NCBI RefSeq assembly: GCF_027107535.1
Contig: NZ_CP114283.1
Coordinates: 1,550,001 to 1,614,000, forward strand
Source: Streptomyces aurantiacus
Lineage (GTDB): Bacteria; Actinomycetota; Actinomycetes; Streptomycetales; Streptomycetaceae
Reading direction: 5' to 3'
Length of the DNA stretch: 64,000 nt
The position numbers and the translations under genes are program-made. The notes beneath the pieces were generated by a model. That model worked only from the letters and a program-made list of their open reading frames with translations. It had not been told where the DNA came from and made no database searches. Numbering within the stretch: the first letter of the stretch is position 1; each line of letters begins with the position of its first letter. Shown in pieces: positions 23,925 through 32,491 of this stretch.

Positions 23925-24629
23925 CTACCGGCCGGCCGCCAGCGCCCGCTCCACGCCCGGCTCCCGGGGGCCGAGGAACACCGGGTCCGGCTCGAACACG
24001 GCGTCCAGGAGCGCCTTCCCCGCCGCGACCACCTCGCGCGCCCCGCCGTAGTACCAGGTCGCGTCGTGCACGGCGTCCACCCCGACGCCGTACGACTCGA
24101 CGCCCGCCTCCTGGCACAGGGCGACCGCACGCCGGATGTGGAAGCCCTGGCTGATCAGCACGGCCTCGTCCACGCCGAAGATCTTCTTGGCCCGCACGCA
24201 GGAGTCCCAGGTGTCGAAACCGGCGTAGTCGCTGACGATCCGCCCGTCGGGCACGCCCCGCTTCGTGAGGTAGGTGCGCATGGCGTCCGGCTCGTCGTAG
24301 TCCTCGCGGCTGTTGTCGCCGGTGACCAGGACCACCTGGATACGGCCGGACCGGTACAGCCCGGCCGCCGCGTCCAGCCGGTGCGCCAGGTACGGAGACG
24401 GCTCGCCCTGCCACAGGCCGGCCCCGAAGACCACCGCGACCTCGGTGCGCGGCACGTCCGCCGCCGTCCGCAGCCGGTCGCCCGCGACCGTGAACATCCA
24501 GGTCGACGGCAGCAGCGCGAGCACACAGCCGGCCATCACGGCCTGCACGGCCCGGCGCTGTCCGGTACGCGTGCGCGGCAGTCGCGGTCTCGGCAGCTTC
24601 GGCGGTTTCGGCAGTTTCGGACGACGCAT
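23925..24629 (-). CDS. DUF218 / YdcF-SanA family membrane-anchored protein
   Basis: A 234-residue protein. A basic proline-rich N-terminus (residues 1-28) precedes one membrane segment (VMAGCVLALLPSTWMFTV). The DUF218 domain has VVFGAGLWQGEPSPYLAHRL, VLVTGDNSREDYDE and ISQGFHIRRAVALC. Members such as SanA act at the cell envelope, and loss affects permeability to vancomycin in enterics; the reaction is unknown. Start is ATG at 24629 with GGAGGG 8 nt upstream. The N-terminal PKLPKPPKLPRPRLP repeat is unusual. Confidence 0.82.
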   Translation of the reverse strand: MRRPKLPKPPKLPRPRLPRTRTGQRRAVQAVMAGCVLALLPSTWMFTVAGDRLRTAADVPRTEVAVVFGAGLWQGEPSPYLAHRLDAAAGLYRSGRIQVVLVTGDNSREDYDEPDAMRTYLTKRGVPDGRIVSDYAGFDTWDSCVRAKKIFGVDEAVLISQGFHIRRAVALCQEAGVESYGVGVDAVHDATWYYGGAREVVAAGKALLDAVFEPDPVFLGPREPGVERALAAGR

Positions 24630-24840
24630 GGGACGGTCCCTCCGGGGGTGGCCTTGACCCTCAAGGACGCCGGGCACGGTGATCCGGTTCACCCCGCACC
24701 ACGTGACCAGCTTCACTCGAAGTGACGTAATCCCAGGTCACGACACCTCACAGACCCCCTGTGCCCCACCGTGAACCCCCGGAAAACACCTGTCATTCCC
24801 ACGCAACGGGGAGGCAACCTCCGACCGGCACCATCGGTGC

Positions 24841-25740
24841 ATGACGGCGTCGAACCCTCCTCGCGACGAGCCCAGGACCCGCCCCGGCGGCCAGCCGCTC
24901 CATGGCGGTCACCTCGACAGTACGGCGCAACTCATGAACCGGATCAGCAGTCAGCTCGGCAGTCGGCTCGCCCTCGTCTCCCTCGACGGCACCCGGCGCC
25001 ACACCCCGCCCGCGCTCGTCCTCGTGGGCCACGGCAGCCGTGACCCGCGCGCCCTGAGCACCATCCGGACCCTCATGGACCGGATCCGTGAGCTGCGCCC
25101 CGGTCTGCCCGTGCACCTCGGGCACATCGAACTGAACGAGCCCCTGCTGTCCGACACGCTCGCGGACCTCGGCACCGGTGACGCGGTCCTCGTACCGCTG
25201 CTGCTGAGCCGCGGCTACCACGTCAAGCAGGACATCCCGGAGGCGGCGGCCGCCTCGTCGGCGCGCACCCGGACCGCCGCACCGCTCGGCCCGCACCCGC
25301 TGCTCGTGGAGACGCTCCACGAGCGCCTCGTGGAAGCCGGCTGGCGGGCGCCCCTGGACGACGCGGAGCGCCGGGCGAGCGGGGTCGTGCTCGCCGCCGC
25401 CGGCTCCCGCGACCCCGACGCGGCCGTCGACACCCGCCGCACCGCGGCTCTCCTCGCCGAGCGGCTCGGCGTCCCCGTCGTACCCGCGTACGCCTCCGCC
25501 GCCGCGCCCACCGTCCCCGACGCCGTACGCGCCCTCGCCGCCCGCGGCCGCCACCGCGTCGCCGTCGCCTCGTACTTCACCGCTCCCGGCCGCTTCTCCA
25601 CCGAATGCGCGGCCGCAGCCCCCTGGATCGCCGCGGCCCCGCTCGGTGCCCACCCGGTGATGGCCCGCCTGGTCCTGCACCGCTACGACCAGGCCCTCGC
25701 CGCCCCGGCGAACAGGGCACGAGAACTGGCTACGGCCTGA
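24841..25740 (+). CDS. Sirohydrochlorin chelatase-like (CbiX) protein
   Basis: A 299-residue two-domain CbiX/SirB-type class II chelatase. The N-terminal half has PALVLVGHGSRDPRALSTI with the catalytic His, and PLLLSRGYHVKQDIPEA with the second His. The C-terminal half repeats the fold (VVLAAAGSRDPDAAVD) but has lost the first histidine. The enzyme inserts iron or cobalt into sirohydrochlorin, making siroheme for NirB or a precobalamin. Its position near nasA suggests siroheme. About 45 N-terminal residues precede the domain, so a later start is possible, but ATG 24841 is the only one with the normal frame spacing to the promoter region. Confidence 0.82.
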   Translation: MTASNPPRDEPRTRPGGQPLHGGHLDSTAQLMNRISSQLGSRLALVSLDGTRRHTPPALVLVGHGSRDPRALSTIRTLMDRIRELRPGLPVHLGHIELNEPLLSDTLADLGTGDAVLVPLLLSRGYHVKQDIPEAAAASSARTRTAAPLGPHPLLVETLHERLVEAGWRAPLDDAERRASGVVLAAAGSRDPDAAVDTRRTAALLAERLGVPVVPAYASAAAPTVPDAVRALAARGRHRVAVASYFTAPGRFSTECAAAAPWIAAAPLGAHPVMARLVLHRYDQALAAPANRARELATA

Positions 25741-25789
25741 GCCCTCCGCCGGGCCCGGCGCGCCGGCCGCAGGGCCGTCGTGGCCGGCC

Positions 25790-25861
25790 GCGCAGTTCCC
25801 CGCGCCCCTGAAAACGTCGGCGCAGGCCCGTGCCCCGAAGGGGGCGCGGGGAGGCGCGACC
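25790..25861. repeat. Dispersed intergenic repeat, second copy (inverted arms)
   Basis: GCGCAGTTCCCCGCGCCCC (25790-25808) is mirrored by GGGGGCGCGGGGAGGCGCG (25840-25858), making a long imperfect stem. The left arm is the reverse complement of the core at 1195-1216. The remaining intergenic sequence up to 25962 shows no gene. Confidence 0.65.
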
Positions 25862-25962
25862 CGCCACGGAGCACCCGCAGCCGCGGCACGGCAGAACCCT
25901 GCGGACGCCCAGGCGCACAACACAGCGCCCCAATTGTCAGCAGCTCCGCTTACTGTCGAGGC

Positions 25963-27291
25963 ATGGAAGGCACCAGCACAGACACCACCCCACAGGCATA
26001 CGAGCACCACGTCTCACCCCCCGGTTACGACCCCACGTCGGTGGACCGCTGGGCCGCGGAGCCCGACAAACGCCCAGGCCGTACCGCCTTCCAGCGCGAC
26101 CGGGCACGCGTCCTGCACTCCTCGGCCCTGCGCCGCCTCGCCGGCAAGACGCAGGTCGTCACGCCCGGCACCCGCAGCCAGGTCTGGGACGCCAGCCCCC
26201 GCACCCGCCTGACCCACTCCCTGGAGTGCGCCCAGGTCGGCCGCGAGCTGGGGGCCGCCCTCGGCTGCGACCCCGACCTCGTCGAGGCGGCCTGTCTCTC
26301 CCACGACCTCGGCCACCCGCCCTTCGGGCACAACGGAGAGCAGGCACTGAACGAGTTCGCCGAGGACTGCGGCGGCTTCGAGGGCAACGCCCAGTCGCTC
26401 AGACTGCTGACCCGCATCGAGCCCAAGCGCTTCGTGCGGAGCCGGGAGAGCGGCGACCTCGTCAGCGTCGGCCTGAACCTCACCCGTGCCACCCTCGACG
26501 CCGCCACCAAGTACCCCTGGCCGCGCGGCGCCCACCCGACCGACCCCGGGTCCCCGAAGTTCGGGGTCTACGAGGACGACCTCCCCGTCTTCGAATGGGT
26601 CCGCAAGGGCGCCCCCGGCACCCGCACCACCTTCGAGGCCCAGGTCATGGACTGGTCCGACGACGTGGCGTACTCGGTGCACGACGTCGAGGACGGCCTC
26701 CACGCGGGCCACGTCGACCCCAACTGCCTGCACGCGGAGCCCGAGCGGCAGGAGATCTTCCAGGTCGCCGTCGGGCGGTACGTCCCCGCGGACACCGACC
26801 CCGCCGAGCTGGCCGAGGCGCTCGACCGGCTCCTCGCCCAGGAGTGGTGGCCGCACGGCTACGACGGCTCGGCCGTCGCCCAGGCCCGCCTGAAGGACGC
26901 CACGAGCCAGCTCATCGGCCGGTTCTGCCTCGCGGCGGAGAGCGCCACGCGCGCGACGTACGGCAGGGGACGGCTCACGCGCTACGAGGCCGAGCTGGTC
27001 GTCCCGCGCGCGGCGCGCCTGGAGTGCGCGGTGCTCAAGGCCGTCGCCGACCGGTACGTCATGCAGCGCGCCGAGCAGGAGCGGCTCCGCGCGGACCAGC
27101 GGATCGTCGTCGCCGAGCTGGCCGAGGTGCTCACCGCGCGGGCGCCGGACGGTCTCGACCCGCAGTTTCGAGCCTTGTTCGACCAGGCGACGGGCGACCG
27201 CGCCCGCAAGCGGGTGATCGTCGACCAGATCTCCTCACTGACGGACGCCGCCGCGCGATCACTGCACGCGAGGCTCAGGGGGCAAGTGTGA
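25963..27291 (+). CDS. dgt: Deoxyguanosinetriphosphate triphosphohydrolase-like HD protein
   Basis: A 442-residue HD-superfamily dNTPase that cleaves dGTP to deoxyguanosine and triphosphate. Metal ligands are in [16 protein letters not shown] and [15 protein letters not shown] (the HD pair). The distal Asp is in [17 protein letters not shown]. The N-terminal [27 protein letters not shown] is typical of actinobacterial dgt. Start is ATG at 25963, with GTCGAGG upstream. It stands upstream of dnaG in the same direction, a common actinobacterial arrangement linking dNTP pools and replication. Confidence 0.93.
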   Translation: MEGTSTDTTPQAYEHHVSPPGYDPTSVDRWAAEPDKRPGRTAFQRDRARVLHSSALRRLAGKTQVVTPGTRSQVWDASPRTRLTHSLECAQVGRELGAALGCDPDLVEAACLSHDLGHPPFGHNGEQALNEFAEDCGGFEGNAQSLRLLTRIEPKRFVRSRESGDLVSVGLNLTRATLDAATKYPWPRGAHPTDPGSPKFGVYEDDLPVFEWVRKGAPGTRTTFEAQVMDWSDDVAYSVHDVEDGLHAGHVDPNCLHAEPERQEIFQVAVGRYVPADTDPAELAEALDRLLAQEWWPHGYDGSAVAQARLKDATSQLIGRFCLAAESATRATYGRGRLTRYEAELVVPRAARLECAVLKAVADRYVMQRAEQERLRADQRIVVAELAEVLTARAPDGLDPQFRALFDQATGDRARKRVIVDQISSLTDAAARSLHARLRGQV

Positions 27292-27406
27292 CGTCGGGAC
27301 CCCACAAGCGTGACCCTGCGTGGCCTGATCGGGCCACTCCCTCTTCCCCCATCACGCTGCGTGCGGGACGCTCGCATGTGGCGACATCCGTACGAGGAGG
27401 CATCAA

Positions 27407-28672
27407 GTGGTCGACGCAGATCAGACATTCGTCATCGTCGGAGGAGGCCTGTCCGGCGCCAAGGCGGCCGAGACGCTCCGGGCGGAGGGCTTCACCGGCC
27501 GCGTGATACTGATCTGCGACGAGCGCGACCACCCGTACGAACGCCCTCCGCTGTCCAAGGGCTACCTGCTCGGCAAGGAGGAGCGCGACAGCGTCTTCGT
27601 CCACGAGCCCGCCTGGTACGCGCGCAACGACGTCGAGCTGCACCTCGGCCAGACCGTCGACGCGATCGACCGCACCGCGAAGACCGTCCGCTTCGGCGAC
27701 GACGGCACGCTCGTCCACTACGACAAGCTGCTGCTCGTCACCGGCGCCGAACCGCGCCGCCTGGACATCCCGGGCACCGACCTCGCCGGAGTCCACCACC
27801 TGCGGCGCCTCGCCCACGCGGAGCGCCTCAAGCACGTCCTGGCCGCCCTCGGCCGTGACAACGGCCATCTGGTCATCGCCGGCGCCGGCTGGATCGGGCT
27901 GGAGATCGCCGCGGCCGCCCGCGAGTACGGCGCCGAGGTCACCGTCGTCGAGCCCGAGGCGACCCCGCTGCACTCGGTCCTCGGCCCCGAGCTCGGCCAG
28001 CTCTTCGCCGAACTGCACCGCGAGCACGGCGTCCGCTTCCACTTCGGCGCCCGGCTCACCGAGATCACCGGCCAGGACGGCATGGTCCTGGCGGCCCGCA
28101 CCGACGACGGCGAGGAGCACCCCGCGCACGACGTCCTCGCCGCGATCGGCGCCGCACCGCGCACCGCGCTCGCCGAGGCGGCGGGCCTGGAGATCGCCGA
28201 CCGCGCGCACGGCGGCGGTATCGCGGTCGACGAGCAGCTGCGCACCTCCGACCCGGACATCTACGCCGCCGGTGACGTGGCCGCCTTCCCGCACACCCTG
28301 TTCGGCACCCGGCTGCGCGTCGAGCACTGGGCGAACGCGCTCAACGGCGGCCCGGCGGCGGCCCGAGCGATGCTGGGCCGCGAAACGACGTACGACAGGG
28401 TGCCCTATTTCTTCTCCGACCAGTACGACGTGGGGCTCGAGTACTCGGGCTGGGCACCCCCGGGGACGTACGACCAAGTGGTGATCCGGGGAGACGCGGC
28501 CAAGCGGGAGTTCATCGCCTTCTGGGTGAAGGAGGGCCGTGTGCTGGCCGGGATGAACGTGAATGTGTGGGACGTCACAGAACCGATCCAACAGCTGATC
28601 CGGTCGGGGGCACAGGTGGACACGGAGGCACTCGCGGACCCGCACGTCGCGCTCGACAGTCTGGTCCCGTGA
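27407..28672 (+). CDS. Ferredoxin reductase-type FAD/NAD(P) oxidoreductase
   Basis: A 421-residue flavoprotein like rhodocoxin/putidaredoxin reductases. It has FAD motif FVIVGGGLSGAKAAETL (residues 7-23), LLVTGAEPRRLDIPG, NAD motif LVIAGAGWIGLEIAAAA, the second FAD motif DIYAAGDVAAFP, and a C-terminal Reductase_C domain (YFFSDQYDVGLEYSGW). It passes electrons from NAD(P)H to a ferredoxin, often for a P450 or dioxygenase; neither is next to it. Start is GTG at 27407 with GAGGAGG 7 nt upstream. It is followed by dnaG after 46 nt. Confidence 0.9.
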   Translation: MVDADQTFVIVGGGLSGAKAAETLRAEGFTGRVILICDERDHPYERPPLSKGYLLGKEERDSVFVHEPAWYARNDVELHLGQTVDAIDRTAKTVRFGDDGTLVHYDKLLLVTGAEPRRLDIPGTDLAGVHHLRRLAHAERLKHVLAALGRDNGHLVIAGAGWIGLEIAAAAREYGAEVTVVEPEATPLHSVLGPELGQLFAELHREHGVRFHFGARLTEITGQDGMVLAARTDDGEEHPAHDVLAAIGAAPRTALAEAAGLEIADRAHGGGIAVDEQLRTSDPDIYAAGDVAAFPHTLFGTRLRVEHWANALNGGPAAARAMLGRETTYDRVPYFFSDQYDVGLEYSGWAPPGTYDQVVIRGDAAKREFIAFWVKEGRVLAGMNVNVWDVTEPIQQLIRSGAQVDTEALADPHVALDSLVP

Positions 28673-28718
28673 CCGACGGCGGCACTCGACTGTCACACCG
28701 TCCCCGTAGACTCGGCGC

Positions 28719-30626
28719 GTGGCTGGAAGGATCAACGACGAGGACGTGAAGGCTGTTCGGGACGGGGTCCCGATCGACGCCGTGGTGTCCGAGTACCTCC
28801 AGCTGCGCAGCGCGGGCGGCGGAAACCTCAAGGGTCTGTGCCCGTTCCACGACGAGAAGTCGCCCTCCTTCCAGGTCAGCCCGAGCAAGGGGCTCTTCCA
28901 CTGCTTCGGCTGCCAGGAGGGCGGCGACACCATCACGTTCGTGATGAAGGTCGACCACCTCTCCTTCTCGGAGGCGGTCGAGCGCCTCGCCGGCCAGGCG
29001 GGCATCACCCTCCGTTACGAGGAGGGCGGGTACAACCCCTCCCACCAGCGCGGCGAGCGCATCCGGCTGGTCGAGGCCCACAAGGCCGCCGCCCAGTTCT
29101 ACATCGAGCAGCTGGACAACGGCTCCGAGGCGGACACCGGCCGCAAGTTCCTCGCCGAGCGCGGCTTCGACCAGTCGGCCGCCACGCACTTCGGCGTCGG
29201 CTACAGCCCCCAGGGCTGGGACCACCTCGTCCGCTACCTCCGCGGCAAGGGCTTCACCGACAAGGAGCTGCTGCTCTCCGGCCTCGCCCAGGAGGGCCGC
29301 CGCGGACCCATCGACCGCTTCCGCGGCCGCCTGATGTGGCCGATCCGCGACATCGGCGGCGAGGTCGTCGGCTTCGGCGCCCGCAAGCTGTACGAGTCGG
29401 ACAACGGCCCGAAGTACCTGAACACCCCGGACACGCCGATCTACCGCAAGTCCCAGGTGCTGTACGGCATCGACCTCGCCAAGAAGGACATCGCCAAGAG
29501 CAGCCGGGCGGTCGTGGTCGAGGGCTACACCGACGTCATGGCCTGCCATCTCGCCGGCATCACGACCGCCATCGCGACCTGCGGCACGGCCTTCGGCAGC
29601 GACCACATCAAGATCCTGCGCCGGCTCCTGATGGACAACGGCTCGGCGCGGGTGATCTTCACGTTCGACGGCGACGCGGCCGGTCAGAAGGCCGCCCTGC
29701 GCGCCTTCGAGGACGACCAGAAGTTCGCCGCCGAGACGTACATCGCGATCGCCCCGGACGGCATGGACCCCTGCGAGCTGCGCCTCGCCAAGGGCGACGC
29801 GGCCGTCGCCGACCTGGTCGAACCACGCACACCTCTCTTCGAGTTCGCCCTGCGCCAGATCGTCGCCCGCTACGACCTGGAGACACCCGCGGGCCGCGCC
29901 GCCGCTCTCGACGAGTCCGCGCCGGTCGTGGCCCGCATCAAGAACACCGGTGCCCAGCACGAGGTGGCCGTCCAGCTCGCGGGCATGCTCGGCATCCTCG
30001 ACACGCAGTTCGTCGTCAAGCGGGTCGCCCAGCTCGCCCGCTGGGCCCGCGACCGCGGCGGCAAGGGCCCCGCCCCGACGAGCACCGGCCGCCCGCCGCA
30101 GCAGTACGAGAACAGCGGTCCCCGGCCCTCCTCGGGCCCCGCCCTGACCCTGCGCAACCCGGTGTTCGCCACCGAGCGGGAGCTCCTCAAACTCGCCCTC
30201 CAGCGCCCCGACCTGGTCTCCCCGGCCTTCGACGCGTACGGGGTGGACGAGTTCACCGCCCCGCCGTACGCGGCCGTCCGCGAGACGATCATCGAGGCGG
30301 GCGGCGCGGAGAACGGCACACAGGACCCGCAGGAGTACCTGGTCCGCGTCCGCGAGGCCGCCCCGGACGACGTGGTCCGCGCCATGGTCACGGAGCTGGC
30401 CGTCGAGGCCATCATGCGCAAGACGGTCGACGAGCACTACGCGGGCGAGCAGCTGGTCACCGTCCGCCGCCGCGCCGTCGAGCGCCGGGTCCGCGACGTC
30501 CAGGGCGCCCTCGCCCGCGCCAGCGCCCACGGGGACCCGGCCCAGCTGGCCGCCGTGCAGAACGAGTTGTGGGTGCTCCAGCAGTACGACCAGGCCCTGC
30601 GCGAGAAGGGCCCCTCCGCGCTCTGA
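28719..30626 (+). CDS. dnaG: DNA primase
   Basis: A 635-residue primase that makes RNA primers for replication. The N-terminal zinc finger is CPFHDEKSPSF with CFGC (CHC2 type, residues 38-65). The catalytic core has the TOPRIM motifs VVVEGYTDVMACH and FTFDGDAAGQKAALRAF. The C-terminal helicase-binding domain starts near residue 490 (ERELLKLALQRPDLVSPAF). The linker around residues 440-480 is Pro/Gly-rich. Start is GTG at 28719. All expected motifs are present and the length is normal for actinobacteria. Confidence 0.97.
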   Translation: MAGRINDEDVKAVRDGVPIDAVVSEYLQLRSAGGGNLKGLCPFHDEKSPSFQVSPSKGLFHCFGCQEGGDTITFVMKVDHLSFSEAVERLAGQAGITLRYEEGGYNPSHQRGERIRLVEAHKAAAQFYIEQLDNGSEADTGRKFLAERGFDQSAATHFGVGYSPQGWDHLVRYLRGKGFTDKELLLSGLAQEGRRGPIDRFRGRLMWPIRDIGGEVVGFGARKLYESDNGPKYLNTPDTPIYRKSQVLYGIDLAKKDIAKSSRAVVVEGYTDVMACHLAGITTAIATCGTAFGSDHIKILRRLLMDNGSARVIFTFDGDAAGQKAALRAFEDDQKFAAETYIAIAPDGMDPCELRLAKGDAAVADLVEPRTPLFEFALRQIVARYDLETPAGRAAALDESAPVVARIKNTGAQHEVAVQLAGMLGILDTQFVVKRVAQLARWARDRGGKGPAPTSTGRPPQQYENSGPRPSSGPALTLRNPVFATERELLKLALQRPDLVSPAFDAYGVDEFTAPPYAAVRETIIEAGGAENGTQDPQEYLVRVREAAPDDVVRAMVTELAVEAIMRKTVDEHYAGEQLVTVRRRAVERRVRDVQGALARASAHGDPAQLAAVQNELWVLQQYDQALREKGPSAL

Positions 30627-30638
30627 GCCGGGCCGGGG

Positions 30639-31664
30639 TCAGCCGTGCCGGTGCGGGCCGGGCCGCCGCCCCTCGAACGCCGGCGTCATCGCCCGTACCA
30701 GCCGGTCGACGAACTCCCGCTCATGAGCCGCGAACCGCGGATACTCCGTGACGAAGTGCTCCCATTCCACGTACTGCAGGGATTGCGCCAGGTCTTCGAG
30801 GAAGACCCCCTCCCGGTCATGGCGGGGCCACTCGCCCGACAGCCGGAAGACCTCGTGCAACAGCTCGTACGGCAGTGGATGCCGCTCCGCCAGCAGCACG
30901 GCGTCGTACAGATCCTTGCCCTGCGAGTGCATGTCGTTGATCAGCCACATCAGCTTCCAGGCCAGCGACAGACCGGGAGTGGCGGCCCACACGACCGAGC
31001 CGCCCGGCAGTTCGACCGGCTCGGGCTCCTCGGGCAGTCGCTCGTTGAAGACGAAGTCGAGCTGCACGTGCCCGCCGGGAAGGCCGGGGGCGTCCCAGGG
31101 CAGCACCATACGGCGGCCCGGCACCCGGTCGTACGTCCAGATGTCCTCGACGACAGCGCCCCGCGCCGAGACACCCACGTCCGGCCCGCGCTCCCGGCGG
31201 CGCTCTTCGGCCAGCGCCTGCGAGGCGGCGGCGATCCCGTCGAGCATCCGGCCGGTGCGCCCCTCGTCGATCCGCCAGGTGCGCGGAACGACGACGAAGT
31301 CCAGGTCACCGGGCTCACGAGCGGCGTCCCCGAACCACGCCGACATCAGCACGCTGCCGCGCAGCACCAGCGAGTCCACCCACTCCGATCCGGCGATCGC
31401 GGCGAGTACGAGATCCAGGGCGCGGCGCCGGGCGGTCCGCCAGGCCGCACCCCTGGCCGGGTCGGCGAAGCCGGGGTCGGTGGCGCGGTAGGCGTTGTGA
31501 TGGTGCTTCATGGAGGGATCGAAGACCGGGTACTGCACCGCGTCGTCCGCCTCCACCCAGGTCAGCGTCCGTGGCAGGTCCCGCTCCCGGCGGGTGGTGT
31601 CGTCGAGCGCCTCCCGGGGTATCTCGGCGCTCCGCCATCCGAAGTCCTGCCAGGCCCCGCTCAT
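30639..31664 (-). CDS. AbiEii-like nucleotidyltransferase
   Basis: A 341-residue protein of the nucleotidyl transferase AbiEii/AbiGii toxin-type family. The polymerase-beta motif is SLVLRGSVLMSAWFGD then EPGDLDFVV (GS...DxD). A third acidic residue is in HVQLDFVFNE, and a Lys-containing segment SLAWKLMWLINDMHSQGKDL matches the family's second conserved block. Known AbiEii enzymes add nucleotides to tRNA and are toxins paired with AbiEi; no AbiEi-like repressor is present. Its partner is instead the unknown protein whose stop overlaps its start (ATGA, 31661-31664). Core-genome position between dnaG and a sigma factor argues for a housekeeping role (inference). Confidence 0.75.
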   Translation of the reverse strand: MSGAWQDFGWRSAEIPREALDDTTRRERDLPRTLTWVEADDAVQYPVFDPSMKHHHNAYRATDPGFADPARGAAWRTARRRALDLVLAAIAGSEWVDSLVLRGSVLMSAWFGDAAREPGDLDFVVVPRTWRIDEGRTGRMLDGIAAASQALAEERRRERGPDVGVSARGAVVEDIWTYDRVPGRRMVLPWDAPGLPGGHVQLDFVFNERLPEEPEPVELPGGSVVWAATPGLSLAWKLMWLINDMHSQGKDLYDAVLLAERHPLPYELLHEVFRLSGEWPRHDREGVFLEDLAQSLQYVEWEHFVTEYPRFAAHEREFVDRLVRAMTPAFEGRRPGPHRHG

Positions 31665-32389
31665 GTCCGAACCTCCTGGGGCGCTCTCGGCACGAGTGAC
31701 CCGCGCCGCCGTGCGTCCGCGCCTTCCTCGACGCCTTCCTCGATCCACCCGTCGTCGAGGGAGACGTCACTGTCGTGGAGCACGAACTCCCGCTCCACAT
31801 CGACCACTTCGATCCCGTTCAGCTCCGACAGCAGCCGCTCCAGTTTCCGCCCGGCACCCTGCGCGTCCACACCCCGGCACCGCTGTGTCACGAACCGCTC
31901 GTGCCGTCCGCCCGCGCCGTGGCCGTCACGCACCCGCCGGGCGTTCCACGAGAGGTGGGCGCCGTGCGGGACGACCCTCGCGGCCAGGGCGTGGAGGTCG
32001 GTACCGGCGTCCAGCAGCAGCTTCACATGGTGCTCGAAGTACTGCTGGTCTTCGTGTGGTTGGCCTTCGCGTGGCACCTCCGGGGCCCACGGGGACGACT
32101 CGATCTTGACGCGCAGGGGCACGAAGCCGTCCGCCCGCAGAAGAGCGGTCACTTCCTGTGCCCGGGCCGATTCGACGGCGTAGGACGGGGAACCCGCCAA
32201 GGTGACCATCGGCTGCGACGGCACACGGCCGCGGGCCAGCACGATGTGCGTCAGCTTGAGACCCGCCCCGGCCGCCCAGCACCGCAGCCGTTCCGATTCG
32301 ACGGCGCCCGCGCAGCGGACCGTCACATGAGTTTCGTAAAGGGAACCGGACACTCGGGGATCGTGCCAGATCAGGATACGAACGAGCAC
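31661..32389 (-). CDS. Uncharacterised protein with an internally duplicated domain
   Basis: A 242-residue protein I do not recognise. It appears to contain two copies of one fold: repeat 1 from YETHVTVRC and repeat 2 from YFEHHVKLLL. Each has an HV motif, a basic strand (LARGRVPSQPMVT; NARRVRDG...RFVTQRC) and a closing helix-strand (TALLRADGFVPLRVKIES; ERLLSELNGIEVVDVERE). The C-terminus is acidic. It is translationally coupled to the AbiEii-like gene. GTG 32389 is preferred because AGGA lies about 9 nt upstream; a GTG at 32422 would add 11 residues. It could bind RNA or the partner enzyme; no function is assigned. Confidence 0.65.
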   Translation of the reverse strand: MLVRILIWHDPRVSGSLYETHVTVRCAGAVESERLRCWAAGAGLKLTHIVLARGRVPSQPMVTLAGSPSYAVESARAQEVTALLRADGFVPLRVKIESSPWAPEVPREGQPHEDQQYFEHHVKLLLDAGTDLHALAARVVPHGAHLSWNARRVRDGHGAGGRHERFVTQRCRGVDAQGAGRKLERLLSELNGIEVVDVEREFVLHDSDVSLDDGWIEEGVEEGADARRRGSLVPRAPQEVRT

Positions 32390-32491
32390 GTGAGTTTTCC
32401 TGGACGGTAACCACGCGGTCACGGACCGGACTCAAAAAGTCACCGCACGCCCCTCGTGGCGGTGATGTGTCGTACTCCACACTGGGTTCCG

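Noticed and set aside
30639..31664. AbiEii-like gene as an established phage-defence system
   Set aside because: The cognate AbiEi repressor is absent and the location is core genome; defence is only a hypothesis.
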